A DNA stretch of 64,000 nt, from assembly GCF_000021745.1 (NCBI RefSeq), contig NC_011666.1, forward strand, positions 2,304,501 to 2,368,500. Direction: 5' to 3'. The notes under the pieces were generated by a model, which worked only from the letters and a program-made list of their open reading frames with translations, was not told the DNA's origin and searched no databases. This DNA comes from Methylocella silvestris BL2. Lineage in GTDB: Bacteria; Pseudomonadota; Alphaproteobacteria; Rhizobiales; Beijerinckiaceae. Positions 44,186 through 54,266 of the stretch are shown one piece after another; within the stretch, counting starts at the first letter, position 1; every line of letters begins with the position of its first letter. A program made the position numbers and the translations under genes.

Positions 44186-45384
44186 GGGCGTACACTGTAG
44201 ATAACCTCCGTGACGTCGCTTCGGACCGGTCCCTTGGACGCGCCCATCGTCGAGTGGACGTGAGGAATTTCTATGACCTTAATGCTCTGTCGGAAGTAAC
44301 GGGTCATGATTTCGGGAATTCGCTGGCGAGAAGCTGGAAACAATCCGTTTGTGGGATAGCTTAATACGAAGTCTGCGCGCAGATCCGCACATCGGCGGAT
44401 AAGCTCTTCCATGGCAAATTCAACTTTGGTTTTCTGACAGAAGATCGAAACCTCTCGATCAGCACGGTAGAGACCGCGGCCGGATGTAGCGGGATGATCA
44501 TAAAGAACGGCCGTCTCATAAAGGTGATAATAGCGGGAATATTGATCTTTGGTGTATGGAGGATCTGCATAAATTACGCGAGGCCGAGCGCACTCTCCGG
44601 TCAGTTCTTCGAGCAGCGCAATCGCATCTCGCCTGTAAACGCGATTTTTGCTACGCCAGCGCGTCGAACCGACGGCACCTAGGCCACCGCAAGCCGTGAG
44701 CCACTCAGTCCATATATCGCGCAGGCGTTGATTTACAAATCGAGCGCGATTTTGCTGCTTCGGCAATAGAGGCTGGGCGAAGTGGCCTGTCGTTGTGGAG
44801 CATCTTGACAGCGCCACGCACAAACCAATCACTCCCCAACGATGAAGTTCGGCCGAGATCAACTCGTGACAAAGAGAATAATCAAGCGCGAAACGTATAC
44901 TGTCAATGTCAATCGCCTGCCTCAGCGACCAATATGTTCCTGCAAATCGTCTTGCGAAAAGATCGTGACTGGGCGATCCGTGACTGGCGCACGGGCCGTT
45001 GGCCGCTAAAATAGCTTCTTCGAAGAGAGCCGCCAGCCGTCTCGTCCCCCGCGCTTTGAGCGCGACATCCTCACGCTGCAGTTTTTCCTCGTGCAGAAAT
45101 CTTAACCGTCTCCGGTTTTCTGAGAAAAAGCTGTGGCAGGTCTCCGCCAGGGAACTACTATCTGGATGTGTCACTTTGGAACAAAACTGCGCCGAAGCGA
45201 CGTAAGCAGCAAAGTGTTGCAAATCGTTCGACCAAACCTGTCGACTTGGGGCGACAGCCGTCCCAACCGAGCACATTCCTGAAAAAGCATCTAGAAATGC
45301 GCCATGTCGGCAGTCGCTTATCAGCCTGCTAACGACCTCCGCCAGCTGGCGCTTCGTGCCCATATAGGAAATGCCTAGTGACAC
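44182..45384 (-). CDS. DNA adenine methylase (D12-type)
   Basis: A 400-residue N6-adenine methyltransferase from the GTG at 45384 (SLGISYMGTKRQLAEVV); a longer frame to 45447 adds 21 residues. The SAM pocket is FLDAFSGMCSVGTAV, and the catalytic DPPY is in VIYADPPYTKDQYSRYYH. The middle carries a large target-recognition insert. The order FxGxG before DPPY fits the D12/Dam class. First in the operon with ParB and an unknown protein; a lone methylase of this size on an island often belongs to a restriction or anti-phage set. Confidence 0.85.
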   Translation of the reverse strand: MSLGISYMGTKRQLAEVVSRLISDCRHGAFLDAFSGMCSVGTAVAPSRQVWSNDLQHFAAYVASAQFCSKVTHPDSSSLAETCHSFFSENRRRLRFLHEEKLQREDVALKARGTRRLAALFEEAILAANGPCASHGSPSHDLFARRFAGTYWSLRQAIDIDSIRFALDYSLCHELISAELHRWGVIGLCVALSRCSTTTGHFAQPLLPKQQNRARFVNQRLRDIWTEWLTACGGLGAVGSTRWRSKNRVYRRDAIALLEELTGECARPRVIYADPPYTKDQYSRYYHLYETAVLYDHPATSGRGLYRADREVSIFCQKTKVEFAMEELIRRCADLRADFVLSYPTNGLFPASRQRIPEIMTRYFRQSIKVIEIPHVHSTMGASKGPVRSDVTEVIYSVRP

Positions 45385-45950
45385 GTCTGCTCCCCTACAC
45401 GCAGTTACCGCGATCCGTCGCGCATGGCAAGCCGCTTCACGGGGCAATTTTCATAGTCGCACGACAATCTAAACTAATCGGAAATAAGCGGCACCTCGAA
45501 GGACAACTCAGCGTGGGCGCGCCAACCGCTCCGCGGCTCGCACGAACGCCCCGCATCGCCTTCGAGCCGTGCTGCGACGCATGATGCACGCGAACATACG
45601 GCGGCGACCGAGGCAGGCCGGCTCAGCCTGCCCCTTCGGCGGCTGCCCCATGAGAAGCCGTGGCAATAGCATCCTCGCTTTTAGGAGTCTTTCACTCGCC
45701 ATCTTTGTGACCTGCTGCAGGCGTCCCCAATTGTCGCGTCAGTCTGGTTGAGTAGCCGCGACCGCACGGGTCTCCAGCGCAAAACATGGGGATTCAAGGA
45801 TCGAGAAGAGTTATTGCCAGGCGAATCGATGCGTATGTAAAAGTCCGACTTGCACACGGCGCCCTCGCCTTGACTGCGCTTCCGGCATTTTGACTGCCAG
45901 GGCGGCCGATCGGCTCCCAGCCGCAGGCGCTGTTCTTGCTGCGACGGGAG
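45385..45950. other. Region upstream of the methylase operon
   Basis: No supported gene. It should hold the promoter of the methylase operon. A GC-rich hairpin (GGCAGGC at 45612-45618 with GCCTGCC at 45626-45632) could act as a terminator or boundary. Short frames here are shadows. Confidence 0.45.
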
Positions 45951-46142
45951 TCATCGAGCGCCGATCGCGCTCTCGCCCATGCGAAGCTCGATGCCGGCGG
46001 CGCGAAGAGTGTGGATTTTCTGCAGGATCGATTTTTCGCTGACGCCGAAGCGTTCGGCGAGGGCGCTGGCGGCAACGCCATGGTTCCAGGCCTTGATGAG
46101 CCGCGCCTCGCGATCCTTCGACCAGACGAAGGGCCGCGCCAT
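45951..46142 (-). CDS. Small HTH protein (GcrA-like opening)
   Basis: A 63-residue protein. It starts FVWSKDREARLIKAWNHGV and continues SALAERFGVSEKSILQKI, a helix-turn-helix arrangement like the SANT/GcrA-type W-x-x-[ED]-R-x-x-x-L-I opening. It overlaps the preceding gene by one base (TAATG). The likely role is DNA binding in the phage remnant; the partner is unknown. Confidence 0.6.
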   Translation of the reverse strand: MARPFVWSKDREARLIKAWNHGVAASALAERFGVSEKSILQKIHTLRAAGIELRMGESAIGAR

Positions 46143-46402
46143 TACGCTGTCTCCGCGCGAGCGTCGCCGCCGCGAGCAACCTCGAGATAGCGGGCGATCA
46201 ATTTGTGGCCGAAGCGCTCTGTCATGTCGTTTCGCTCCTCGATTGGCGTTAGGCGGTGCTGCAACCGCATCAACGACGCATGCGCGCAAAGGCCAATCAC
46301 GAAGGCTTCCTGCATATCCTTGCGGCCGCAGCTCGCCATTGCTGCTATGGCGTCGTCGAAGATTGCCTCTTCCTCGGTTGTCATGTCGCTCGCGCCTTTC
46401 AA
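46142..46402 (-). CDS. Small acidic hypothetical protein
   Basis: An 86-residue protein (80 from the second ATG) with acidic N-terminus (MTTEEEAIFDDAIAAMASCG) and a helical rest. No family is recognised. It is coupled to the small HTH gene downstream and lies next to the capsid gene, so it is probably part of the prophage remnant. Confidence 0.5.
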   Translation of the reverse strand: MKGASDMTTEEEAIFDDAIAAMASCGRKDMQEAFVIGLCAHASLMRLQHRLTPIEERNDMTERFGHKLIARYLEVARGGDARAETA

Positions 46403-46560
46403 AGCAATGAGAGCGCAGCGGCTCTATGGGAAGCCGCCGCGCCTGGCGCGCGCTTTACGCTGAGGCTCTGCTTTCCCAGCGCTGCCGGAGCGCGCCATGG
46501 CGCACCTGCCGTCGAAGAAAGGATGAAATTCGACGGCGCTTCGTAGGTGCGCCAATCTCG

Positions 46561-47682
46561 TCAGCTTGCGCTGTTCTGGAGATATCTCAGCGCGGCTCCC
46601 GCGCTCCAGTTGGCGACCCGGCTGTCCGCTCGTGCGAACGCGACGAAGGCCGTCTGGCCTTTCGAAAGATAGCCGGAATCATTCATCCGTAGGATCGCGG
46701 CGCCGTTGACGAAGCGCGCCACGAAAGAGGCAAAATCGCCGAACAGAATCGGCTTGGCGCTCGCCGCCATCGCCGGCATATCATTGTTGATGACGACGGG
46801 ACGGCCGAACAGTCGCCCCTGCGGCGGCGGTCCGCCGGGTTGGAGAAGCGGATCGGGAAACCATAGCGGCCAGCCTTGCGCCGCGGCGATCTTCTGCACC
46901 GCCAGCAATGTCATATCGTTCATCATCCAAACGCAACGCAAGCTCTGGCGATAGGCGGCGTCGACGCTCGAATAGAGCGCGATCAAGCCGTCCGAGGTCA
47001 GCGACGTTGTGTTGGCCGCCGGGAGCGTTACGCCAAGGCTGGCGCCGGTCAGCGCGCCCTGCGGCTGGTTTACGCCCGTTCCGCTAGTAAAGAAACTGTT
47101 CATGCCTCGCGCAAGGCGCGCAGCCAACAAATCGAGCAGCATATCCTCGATGTTTACGGCGCTGTCCTGCAAGACCTCCAGCGAAACAGGAATGATTCCC
47201 GACGAGAATTTACTGGCGTTCAGCCCAAGCGTTCCGACTGGCATATCCACCGCATTGAGCGTGCTGTTCTCGGCGACAATGCCTGCGCCCATAGAAGCCT
47301 CGTCGACCAAGGGCCAGGAAAGCGGACCGCCGGTATCGGTCGTGATGACGCGCGCCACCGACGCAACAGGGGTGTAGAGTTCGACGCGCCGCAGAAGACT
47401 CGCGGCGACGGGCGCCGGCAGGAGATAGCCGCCGGCGAGGGGCGTGGCTTCCGCGATGTTGAGAACGCGCGCTTGTTGCGCGTCGCCCAAATGCCGCGCC
47501 TCCTGCGCCGAGAGCGCCTTGTGGCCGAGGCGAAGCGCCTTCACGAAGGCCGATCGCGCCGCGCGTATCTCGTCATGGGCGCGCTTGGCCTCAGCGTCGC
47601 CGTCGAGGCGATCGATCGCCGCGAAGATCGCGTCGGCCGAATCGGCCGTCTTTTGTGTGAATTGAGCGCCGGGCGCAAGCAT
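46561..47682 (-). CDS. HK97-family phage major capsid protein
   Basis: A 373-residue capsid protein. The fold is recognisable from LAGGYLLPAPVAASLLRRV, SKFSSGIIPVSLEVLQDSAVNIEDML, WMMNDMTLLAVQKI and FGRPVVINNDMP. The N-terminal delta region is short. No portal, protease, terminase or tail genes are adjacent, and an IS3 fragment abuts its 5' end. It is therefore an orphan remnant of a prophage, though the frame itself is intact. Confidence 0.88.
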   Translation of the reverse strand: MLAPGAQFTQKTADSADAIFAAIDRLDGDAEAKRAHDEIRAARSAFVKALRLGHKALSAQEARHLGDAQQARVLNIAEATPLAGGYLLPAPVAASLLRRVELYTPVASVARVITTDTGGPLSWPLVDEASMGAGIVAENSTLNAVDMPVGTLGLNASKFSSGIIPVSLEVLQDSAVNIEDMLLDLLAARLARGMNSFFTSGTGVNQPQGALTGASLGVTLPAANTTSLTSDGLIALYSSVDAAYRQSLRCVWMMNDMTLLAVQKIAAAQGWPLWFPDPLLQPGGPPPQGRLFGRPVVINNDMPAMAASAKPILFGDFASFVARFVNGAAILRMNDSGYLSKGQTAFVAFARADSRVANWSAGAALRYLQNSAS

Positions 47683-47710
47683 CGCGCTCGTCGCGACGTT
47701 CTGCCGCGCT

Positions 47711-47938
47711 TCCTTCGATTGGTATAATCGGAATCATCACGCCGGGATCGGCCTGATGACGCCGGATCAAGTCCACTACGGTCAGGCCGACGAGGTCTAC
47801 GCAGCCCGCCAGAAAATCCTCGATCGCGCCTTCCAGGCTAATCCAGAACGCTTCGTCAAGAAGCCGCCGGAACCCCCGTTCAAACCAATCGCCGCCTGGA
47901 TCAAGCCGGCAATCCAAAGGTTCCAAATCCAAGCTTAA
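47711..47938 (+). pseudogene. IS3-family transposase C-terminal fragment
   Basis: The frame reads DWYNRNHHAGIGLMTPDQVHYGQADEV in order and ends with ANPERFVKKPPEPP and WIKP, the characteristic tail of IS3-type OrfB integrases (WYN...HxGIGxMTPxxVHYG). The catalytic DDE core and OrfA are missing. It abuts the capsid gene and the broken IS630 copy. Confidence 0.85.
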
Positions 47939-47944
47939 ATTCAA

Positions 47945-48600
47945 ACCCCGGCTGTCTCATTGTCGTTAACACGTTCCGTTCTTGCGGTTTGAAGTCTGCG
48001 ATCGCCTGAGTGATGGCTTGGATGCGCGCTGTGAATGTTCGCGCAGCGGCTTTTCGCAGCGCCGCTTTCAACTTGGCGAACGTTTATTCTATAGGATTAG
48101 AGTCGGGGCTGTAGGCTGGGAAATAGCGAAGCGTCGCACAGGCTCGATCGCTTCGCGGACGCCGGCTACTTTGTGCGCTGGCAGATCGTCCATGATGACG
48201 ACGTCATCCTTGCGCAAGGTTGGCGCGAGAAAATGTTCGACATAGGCCAGGAAACAAGGACAGTTCATCAGCCCGTCGAACGCAGGGCGCTGTGACTGCA
48301 TCGCATCGCAAGGCGCCGACGATCTTCGTCGGCATCCAGTGGCCAAACGGAGCTGAAGCTTTGAGGCGATGGCCGCGCGGGGCGCGGCCATACAGCCGAA
48401 CCATGGTCTTCGCGCCGGTTTCATGATGAAAACAAGCTGTTCCGGGTTCAGATCGGGCTGACTGACGCGCCATTCCTCCCGCGCCTTTGCGATACGGCGC
48501 GATCTTGTTCAGCGGCGCGCAATGACTTTTTTGAGCGTCAGCCCGAGGTGCCGCAGCCTTTTCCAAAGGAGATATTCTAGAATATCGCCATCCACTCACT
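47945..48600 (-). mobile_element. Degenerate IS630-family transposase
   Basis: Fragments in shifting minus-strand frames follow the IS630 order: WRYSRISPLEKAAAPRADAQKSH, GRAPRGHRLKASAPFGHW, VGALRCDAVTAPC, then DDVVIMDDLPAHK (DDE Asp) and, after another shift, RYFPAYSPDSNPIE with an in-frame stop before TFAKLKAALRKAAARTF. Several frameshifts make it inactive. Terminal repeats were not resolved. Confidence 0.8.
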
Positions 48601-48813
48601 CAATTGAATGCCGTACCGCCGCGCAGAATGCATTATCGCACACAAATTCACAGCCAAGGACGCACCAGACGCCAAGGCGGATTTATGAAATTGCGACTGG
48701 CGTAGTGCAGGACGATGAAAAACATGGGCACTTTTCCTTGGATCCCGCACAAAGCAGATGGGCTCTATGGCGTTTCATGATTTAGCTCGCTTCGGCCGGG
48801 TCCGCTCGGTGCT

Positions 48814-49488
48814 CTACAGGAAAGACAGTGTCAGGAGCACGAGCAGCACTCCGGCAGCGAGCAGAATCGCTAGGGACACGCCCAAGGAGCCGACAGTGAG
48901 CGCGCCGCATGTGACGCCGACGATGAAGGCTAGCCATGAAACAGCATTGGCTCCTGCCTCGGCAAAGCGAGTGCGCCCCAAGCAGGCGCGCGCCAGCGCG
49001 TCCCCTACGCCAAACAAGGCGCCGGTGACAAAGCTCTTGCCCGTCGATGCGCCGGCAATCGCTTCGTGAATGGCGTTTTGCATGCCCATGGCCACAGACA
49101 CGAAAAGCAGGGCGATATTCGTGGCCAATAGGCCCTGGAGGCTCCATGCCGCCGCGAAACAGACGAATTCACAGGCAAGCACCAGCGTCATTTTGATCCG
49201 GCTTGCGGCCACGTAAACCAACGTACCCAGAAAGGCGCCAAGCACGAAACTCGCGATCACCGCGCCGGCCCAGCCGACCACAAAAGTGTCGTGGCCCGCC
49301 ACAGCCATGCCGAATTGCGTGCTGTTTCCGCTCATGAAGGAGAGATAAAGATGTCCCATCGCCGTGTAGCCGACGGCGTCAACAAAACCGGCGAGCCCCG
49401 TCATGAGCGTCGCTTGAGTCAGGACGGTCCAAGTCGGCAGCGATCCCGCAGTGGCTGAGGCTCCTTGAGGCTTGGCGATCGTGCTCAC
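48814..49488 (-). CDS. DUF1275 (YoaK-like) membrane protein
   Basis: A 224-residue membrane protein with six likely spans. GFVDAVGYTAMGHLYLSFMSGNST matches the conserved YoaK/DUF1275 opening, and AMGMQNAI and GVGDALARACLG continue the pattern. The transported molecule is unknown. It lies on the minus strand downstream of oxdC with a 289-bp gap, so it may or may not be cotranscribed. Confidence 0.85.
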   Translation of the reverse strand: MSTIAKPQGASATAGSLPTWTVLTQATLMTGLAGFVDAVGYTAMGHLYLSFMSGNSTQFGMAVAGHDTFVVGWAGAVIASFVLGAFLGTLVYVAASRIKMTLVLACEFVCFAAAWSLQGLLATNIALLFVSVAMGMQNAIHEAIAGASTGKSFVTGALFGVGDALARACLGRTRFAEAGANAVSWLAFIVGVTCGALTVGSLGVSLAILLAAGVLLVLLTLSFL

Positions 49489-49777
49489 GTGCTTTCTCTT
49501 CGTCGGAGTCGGGAGCGTCCCCCAATTTACCGGCCACGCCAGACTATGGGCCTGAGTTCGGATGAACGCCGATGGGTGGCGTGTCCTGAACGGCGCCGAA
49601 ACTGGAAGGATTCGTTGCGATGCCGATCCGTCCGGCGATTTGCCCGGTGCGCCGTCTGGCCCTGGGCAAATCTAATTTGATGGATCACGATGATACCGCG
49701 CCCCTGGCAAGGAGAAGGATGCGCGCGCCCGCAGTTCTCTTCATTCCACTACAGGCGCAGAAGATGCGCAGACGCCG

Positions 49778-50932
49778 TCAGGAGGACAGCCCGGACACAA
49801 CAGACCGTCTGTTGGGGTTCAAGGCCGCCATGGCCGTGTCGTCAAGCTCCAGGTGGCCGCGGACCAGCTCGGCCGGCGTCAGAGCGAGCCATTGGTTCAG
49901 CGCGACATCCTTGAACTCGGGCTTGTTGAATACATTGAGCACGCGCACCCGCGTATTGCCGATATTCTCGATGTAATGCGCCAGCGTCTTTGGCACATAG
50001 CCGACATCGCCGGCCCTGTAATTGAAAGTACGGGCCTTGGATGTCGCGTCGAACACGGTCATGCGCGCTTCGCCCTCGATGTAAAACTGCCACTCATCAG
50101 CGTCGGGGTGCCAGTGAATTTCACGCATCGCGCCGGGCTCCAGATCGATGATGAGCGCGGCCATGTTGGTCACCGGGAAATTCCTGACGTCGATGATCGT
50201 GGTCTTGCCGCCGTCCCATTGGCTCGGCGCAACATCGCCGCCATGGATTGTGAAGGGATTGGCTGGGCGCTGCTTCGGCAATCTGGCGAGAACCTCTTCG
50301 AGAGGCGGGGGAACCGGAAGCGGAAAGATGTATTTTTCCTTGGGGGGAAGATGAGCGAAGTGCTCCGCCGGAATGCCGAAATTCTTGGCGAGAACATCAA
50401 TGGGCGTATGCGCCATGAGTTCGGTCACCAGAAGCGTCTCGTTCTCGGAGAAATTGCCGTCGTCGAAGACGAGAAGAAACTCGCAACCTTCCGCAAGACC
50501 CTGGATGGAATGGGGGAAGCCGGCCGGGAAAAGCCAAATGTCGCCGGCCTTGAGATCGTCGATGTAGACATTCCTGTCGGGATCGACGACGGTGATGCGG
50601 CACTGTCCCTGCAGCACATAGCCCCATTCCGCTTCCTTGTGCCAATGCAGCTCGCGCACCACGCCGGGACCAAGGCGCATATCGACGCCGGCCATTGCCT
50701 TTGCCGCGGGCAACTCCCGAACTGTGACCTCCCGCGCCCAGCCCCCCTCTTCGAGGCGATTATGGGCCATGCCGAACGAAAACTTCAGATTTGGGATCGA
50801 CCCGTTGTCTGTCGCCGGGGGCAGGAGAATGTCAGGGTTTTGCCGATCTAGCTCCAAATTGCGAGGGCCCGGATCCGTTGCGCCATATTCGCCGCGAATG
50901 GGCTGGGGGGCGTCAAAACTTTCCTTCGTCAT
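49778..50932 (-). CDS. oxdC: Oxalate decarboxylase (bicupin)
   Basis: A 384-residue two-cupin enzyme that splits oxalate to formate and CO2 and consumes a proton. Both Mn sites are visible: RELHWHKEAEWGYVL with PAGFPHSIQ, and REIHWHPDADEWQFYI with AHYIENIG. The flexible lid reads SENET, close to SENST of the decarboxylase and unlike DASN of oxidase variants. No secretion signal is seen. It lies downstream of the frameshifted regulator and has the 32-bp element 357 bp upstream of its ATG. Confidence 0.93.
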   Translation of the reverse strand: MTKESFDAPQPIRGEYGATDPGPRNLELDRQNPDILLPPATDNGSIPNLKFSFGMAHNRLEEGGWAREVTVRELPAAKAMAGVDMRLGPGVVRELHWHKEAEWGYVLQGQCRITVVDPDRNVYIDDLKAGDIWLFPAGFPHSIQGLAEGCEFLLVFDDGNFSENETLLVTELMAHTPIDVLAKNFGIPAEHFAHLPPKEKYIFPLPVPPPLEEVLARLPKQRPANPFTIHGGDVAPSQWDGGKTTIIDVRNFPVTNMAALIIDLEPGAMREIHWHPDADEWQFYIEGEARMTVFDATSKARTFNYRAGDVGYVPKTLAHYIENIGNTRVRVLNVFNKPEFKDVALNQWLALTPAELVRGHLELDDTAMAALNPNRRSVVSGLSS

Positions 50933-51408
50933 GGCATGCCTTCATGTTTGATTGAAAAATAGCTAACGCGGCCGACGCGGTAACCTGCATTCAAGCGGCG
51001 CCTTCATCTCGTCGGGTGGCGATAGCGATCTTGCGCTGGTTAGAGGTCTCACCCAAATTGCCGAGGAGATGGCCGTTCGCGAGGGGACACAGCAATGTCG
51101 GAGGGATCTATCGAGGACCACACAGTCGCTCGGACATTGGCAATGACGCGGCGGCCGCGGCTCCGTAAGTCCGACTGGATGTTAGAAATAGCATATCTCC
51201 TCAAAATATCGGCAAACCTCAGTGCTTGTGGTTGAGGCGATTGCGTTAGATTGCTGCACGCGTGGAAGAATTGCGCCTGACCCCGCGAGGCGCGAGTTTT
51301 ACGTTGGTAAATTTTGTAAAGGAATGATCCTGGAAGGCGCTCTGAAGAGCGCGCGAGCTTTTTCAGGCGCCGGCTTAGACACACTAGGCTCGTCGGAATA
51401 GATGCAAA
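50933..51408. other. Leader region of oxdC
   Basis: A 476-bp gap without a supported gene. It holds the 32-bp element at 51290-51321. An ORF of 111 codons on the minus strand (51049-51384) is rich in Arg and Ser and is not believed. The distance from the element to the oxdC start is long, so the promoter may be near the element with a long untranslated leader, or there may be a second promoter. Confidence 0.5.
51290..51321 (-). promoter_or_regulatory. 32-bp element, copy upstream of oxdC
   Basis: All 32 bases match 58315-58346, and in each case the element has the same orientation relative to the decarboxylase operon downstream. Read toward oxdC it contains TTTAC, TTTAC and GTAAA with 4-bp spacers, that is, a direct repeat plus an inverted half-site, which suits a winged-helix dimer. 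It is a likely binding site for the regulators encoded next to it. Confidence 0.8.
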
Positions 51409-54266
51409 TCAGTGCATCGAGTTTAGTTCGTGGAGCAGCTGCCGCGCGGAGACGAGATCTCGGGTTTCAAAACCCTCTGTAAATCGTCCATATATGGTTT
51501 CAAGCATGGAGCGAGCTTGACCTACTCTCCCTTGCTGCGCCACCACCCGCGCCAATGGAAGAGCGGCCTTCAACTCCCAGCTCAGCGCCGACTGCTTTCG
51601 GGCTTCGTCCATTGAGCGAACGAAGATTCGTTCCGCTGCGGCGAAATCCGCATGAGGCTGAGCCAATAGAATGTCGCCATGAGCCCTGAGCAAGTCGGGT
51701 AACCACAATGTCCCTCCGCCTTGCTCAGCCAGCGCCAACGCCTCCCGTATCGTGTCGAGGGCCTCATCGGACCTGCCGGAAAGCATCAGTCCCTCCGCCA
51801 GGGCGCGCAGCGGTTCCAGCCTCATTATGTGGTATCTGGCGGGGTCCATTGCCTCCAGAGCATCGCGCAAGATCGCCACGCCGGACCCAGGATCTCCGCT
51901 TGCGACCATGAGTTCGCCTTTGAGCCCGACGCCGACCGCATGATAGGGAGCGAGGGAATATTGGGTGGTCTTCCTGATCGCACGTTCCGTGGGCTCGATT
52001 GCTTCTTTGTGAGCGCCCCGCTCCATATCAATACGGGCGTCGAAAACAGAAGAAAAACGCAATAGGAGACTGGATGATCGAAGGCAGTTGCATCGTCAAT
52101 CCCCTGACGCAGAAGTTTAAGGGACCGATCCGGAAATCCGCATAACCACAGAGATTTTACTAGAGCTGTCAGTCCTCGTGCATTGTAGTCATATCCGAAG
52201 AAGTTCACCGGTTCCAAAGTCATATTTGCTCTAAGCTCGAATCCAATCTCACAGTGGCGCACAGCAGCCGGTTGATCCCCAGCCAGGTGATAAGCCGCGC
52301 CGAGTATCCATTGGGTCATTGCTCTCTCATTAGAGCGTCCCCGCGCTTCAACGAGCGCAGCGCTTTGTTGCACTGCAGCCAAAGCGCCAGCTATATCGCC
52401 AAGACGAGTAAGAAAGATATAGCGACCCAAAAGCAGGTGAATTTCATGTTGTGTATGGCCTATAGCCTGAGCGATCTCCAGTGCGCGTTCAAGGGCGCAG
52501 CTGATTTCCTGGTTGTCGCCTCCAGTGAACATGGACGACATCGCCAAAGCTCCTTGGAGGTCCAGTTCAAGCAGTGTCCCTCGATTCGTCTCATCAAGTG
52601 CTCTTGTGGCTAATCGGCACCATTTCTGAATTTCGTCGAGCAGTGAAAGCCCAAAAAACAAAGGCGCCGCGCGGGCGGCGAGTCGAACGCCGATGAGCGG
52701 TTCGCCCGAACCGGAAAAACTTGTTCCGAGCGCTTTGCGAATATTTCCGACTTGAAGCGGGTTGATACCCGGGCTGCGGTCGCCGAGAGTTGCGGCCTCA
52801 ATTGTCGCTGGATCAAGGAGAGCGGCAAAGTAACATGCATGGCGTTGTGCGGCTGCATCTTCCTCGCCGCTTTCGCGAAGCTTAAGCGAGGCGAACGAGC
52901 GCGTCACGTCCAATAGCCGAAAATAGGGCCGTCCAGCTATTGACGATGCCGTTATCAACGACTTGTCGGCGAGGCTGGCGACTGCATTGATTACTGTCTG
53001 CGGCCCGCTATCGGACACGCCAGCCACCGAACTCGCCGCCTCAAGCGTGAACTGACCAACGAAGACCGAAAGCAGCCGGAAGACCCTCTGCTCGTCGGGT
53101 GACAGAAGCGTGAAGCTCCATTCAAGCGTTGCATGCAGCGTCTGGTGTCTGGGCTGTACACTACGCCGACCGAGAAGGAAGAGTTCAGCGCCGCCGTGGA
53201 GAAGGTCTGCAGTTCCGCGGATCCCATATGTCCCCACCCGACTGGCCGAAAGTTCAATAGCCAGGGCGATGCCGTCGAGCCTACGGCAGATATTGGCGAC
53301 AATCGGCGCGTCGGCTTCGCTAAGCTCGGAGCGATAGCCGCTCGAGGCCGCTCGCTCCATAAACAGCTGGACAGCGGGCGAAGCCAAAGCCTGTGCGGCT
53401 GATGGCGTTTCATAAATCGGGCTACTGAGCGGCGAGAGAAGATGAACGTTTTCGTTTTGAACACGGAGCGCTTCGCGGCTGGTCGCCAACAGATACACCG
53501 AAGGTGCCTCACGGAAAAGCCGTTCGGCAAGCGGCGCTATTGTCTCGATCAAGTGCTCGCAACTGTCGAGTACGATTAGCATGCGCTTGTCGATCAAGAA
53601 AGCGCAGAGATTGGCCTCTGCATTAGCACCCTGAACGGAGCAACCAAGTGTAGAGGCGATGGTGCTGACGGCCAGCGATGGTTCACTGATCGAACCGAGG
53701 TCGACGAAGTAGACAGCATCCTCTCCGAAATCGCGAAGGACGGTGTGCGCGACCACCACTGCTGCAGTCGTCTTCCCGATACCCCCCGGCCCGACAATAC
53801 TAACGAAGCGCCGCGACAACAGCAGCAACGTCAGGATGTCGATGGCTTCCTTGCGGCCGACCAAGAATATCGGCGCGGGCGGGAGGTTTGTTGCGGGCTG
53901 CTCCGATGAGGGCACGAATGGCGATGTGACTCGGTGCATAGATCGTTGAATTGGGGCCACGAAGGCATAGCCCCTTCCAGCGACAGTCATGACATATCGC
54001 CCTCCATCGACTCCGTCTCCGAGCGACTTGCGAAGCGCGGCAATTTGCACCCGCAAATTACCCTCTTCGACGACAGCATGGGGCCAAACTTGCGCGATAA
54101 GTTCGCGCGCGCTCACGACATCTCCGCCGCGATGCGTCAATGCGATCAGCAGGTCGAGCGCACGGCTGCCGATGGCCACCGGCGAGCCTTCCTTAAGAAG
54201 CAGTCGCTCTGCAGGAAGTAAGCGGAAGCGCTCAAAAGAAATCTGTTCCCCAGGCCTCAATCTCAT
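51409..54266 (-). pseudogene. Winged-helix/ATPase regulator 1, frameshifted
   Basis: Paralogue of the intact protein at 55186. From the ATG at 54266: an OmpR-type winged helix (ALDLLIALTHRGGDVVSARE, VVEEGNLRVQIAALRKSLGD), a P-loop ATPase (SIVGPGGIGKTTAAV; Walker B RMLIVLDSCEHLIE; TSREALRV), then helical repeats. Near 52010-52020 (a CCCC run) the frame breaks. The last 190 residues (KEAIEPTERAIRK..., SALSWELKAALPLARVV, IYGRFTEGFETRDL) continue in another frame up to the normal end. Either a recent inactivation or a sequence error; it is upstream of oxdC. Confidence 0.85.
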
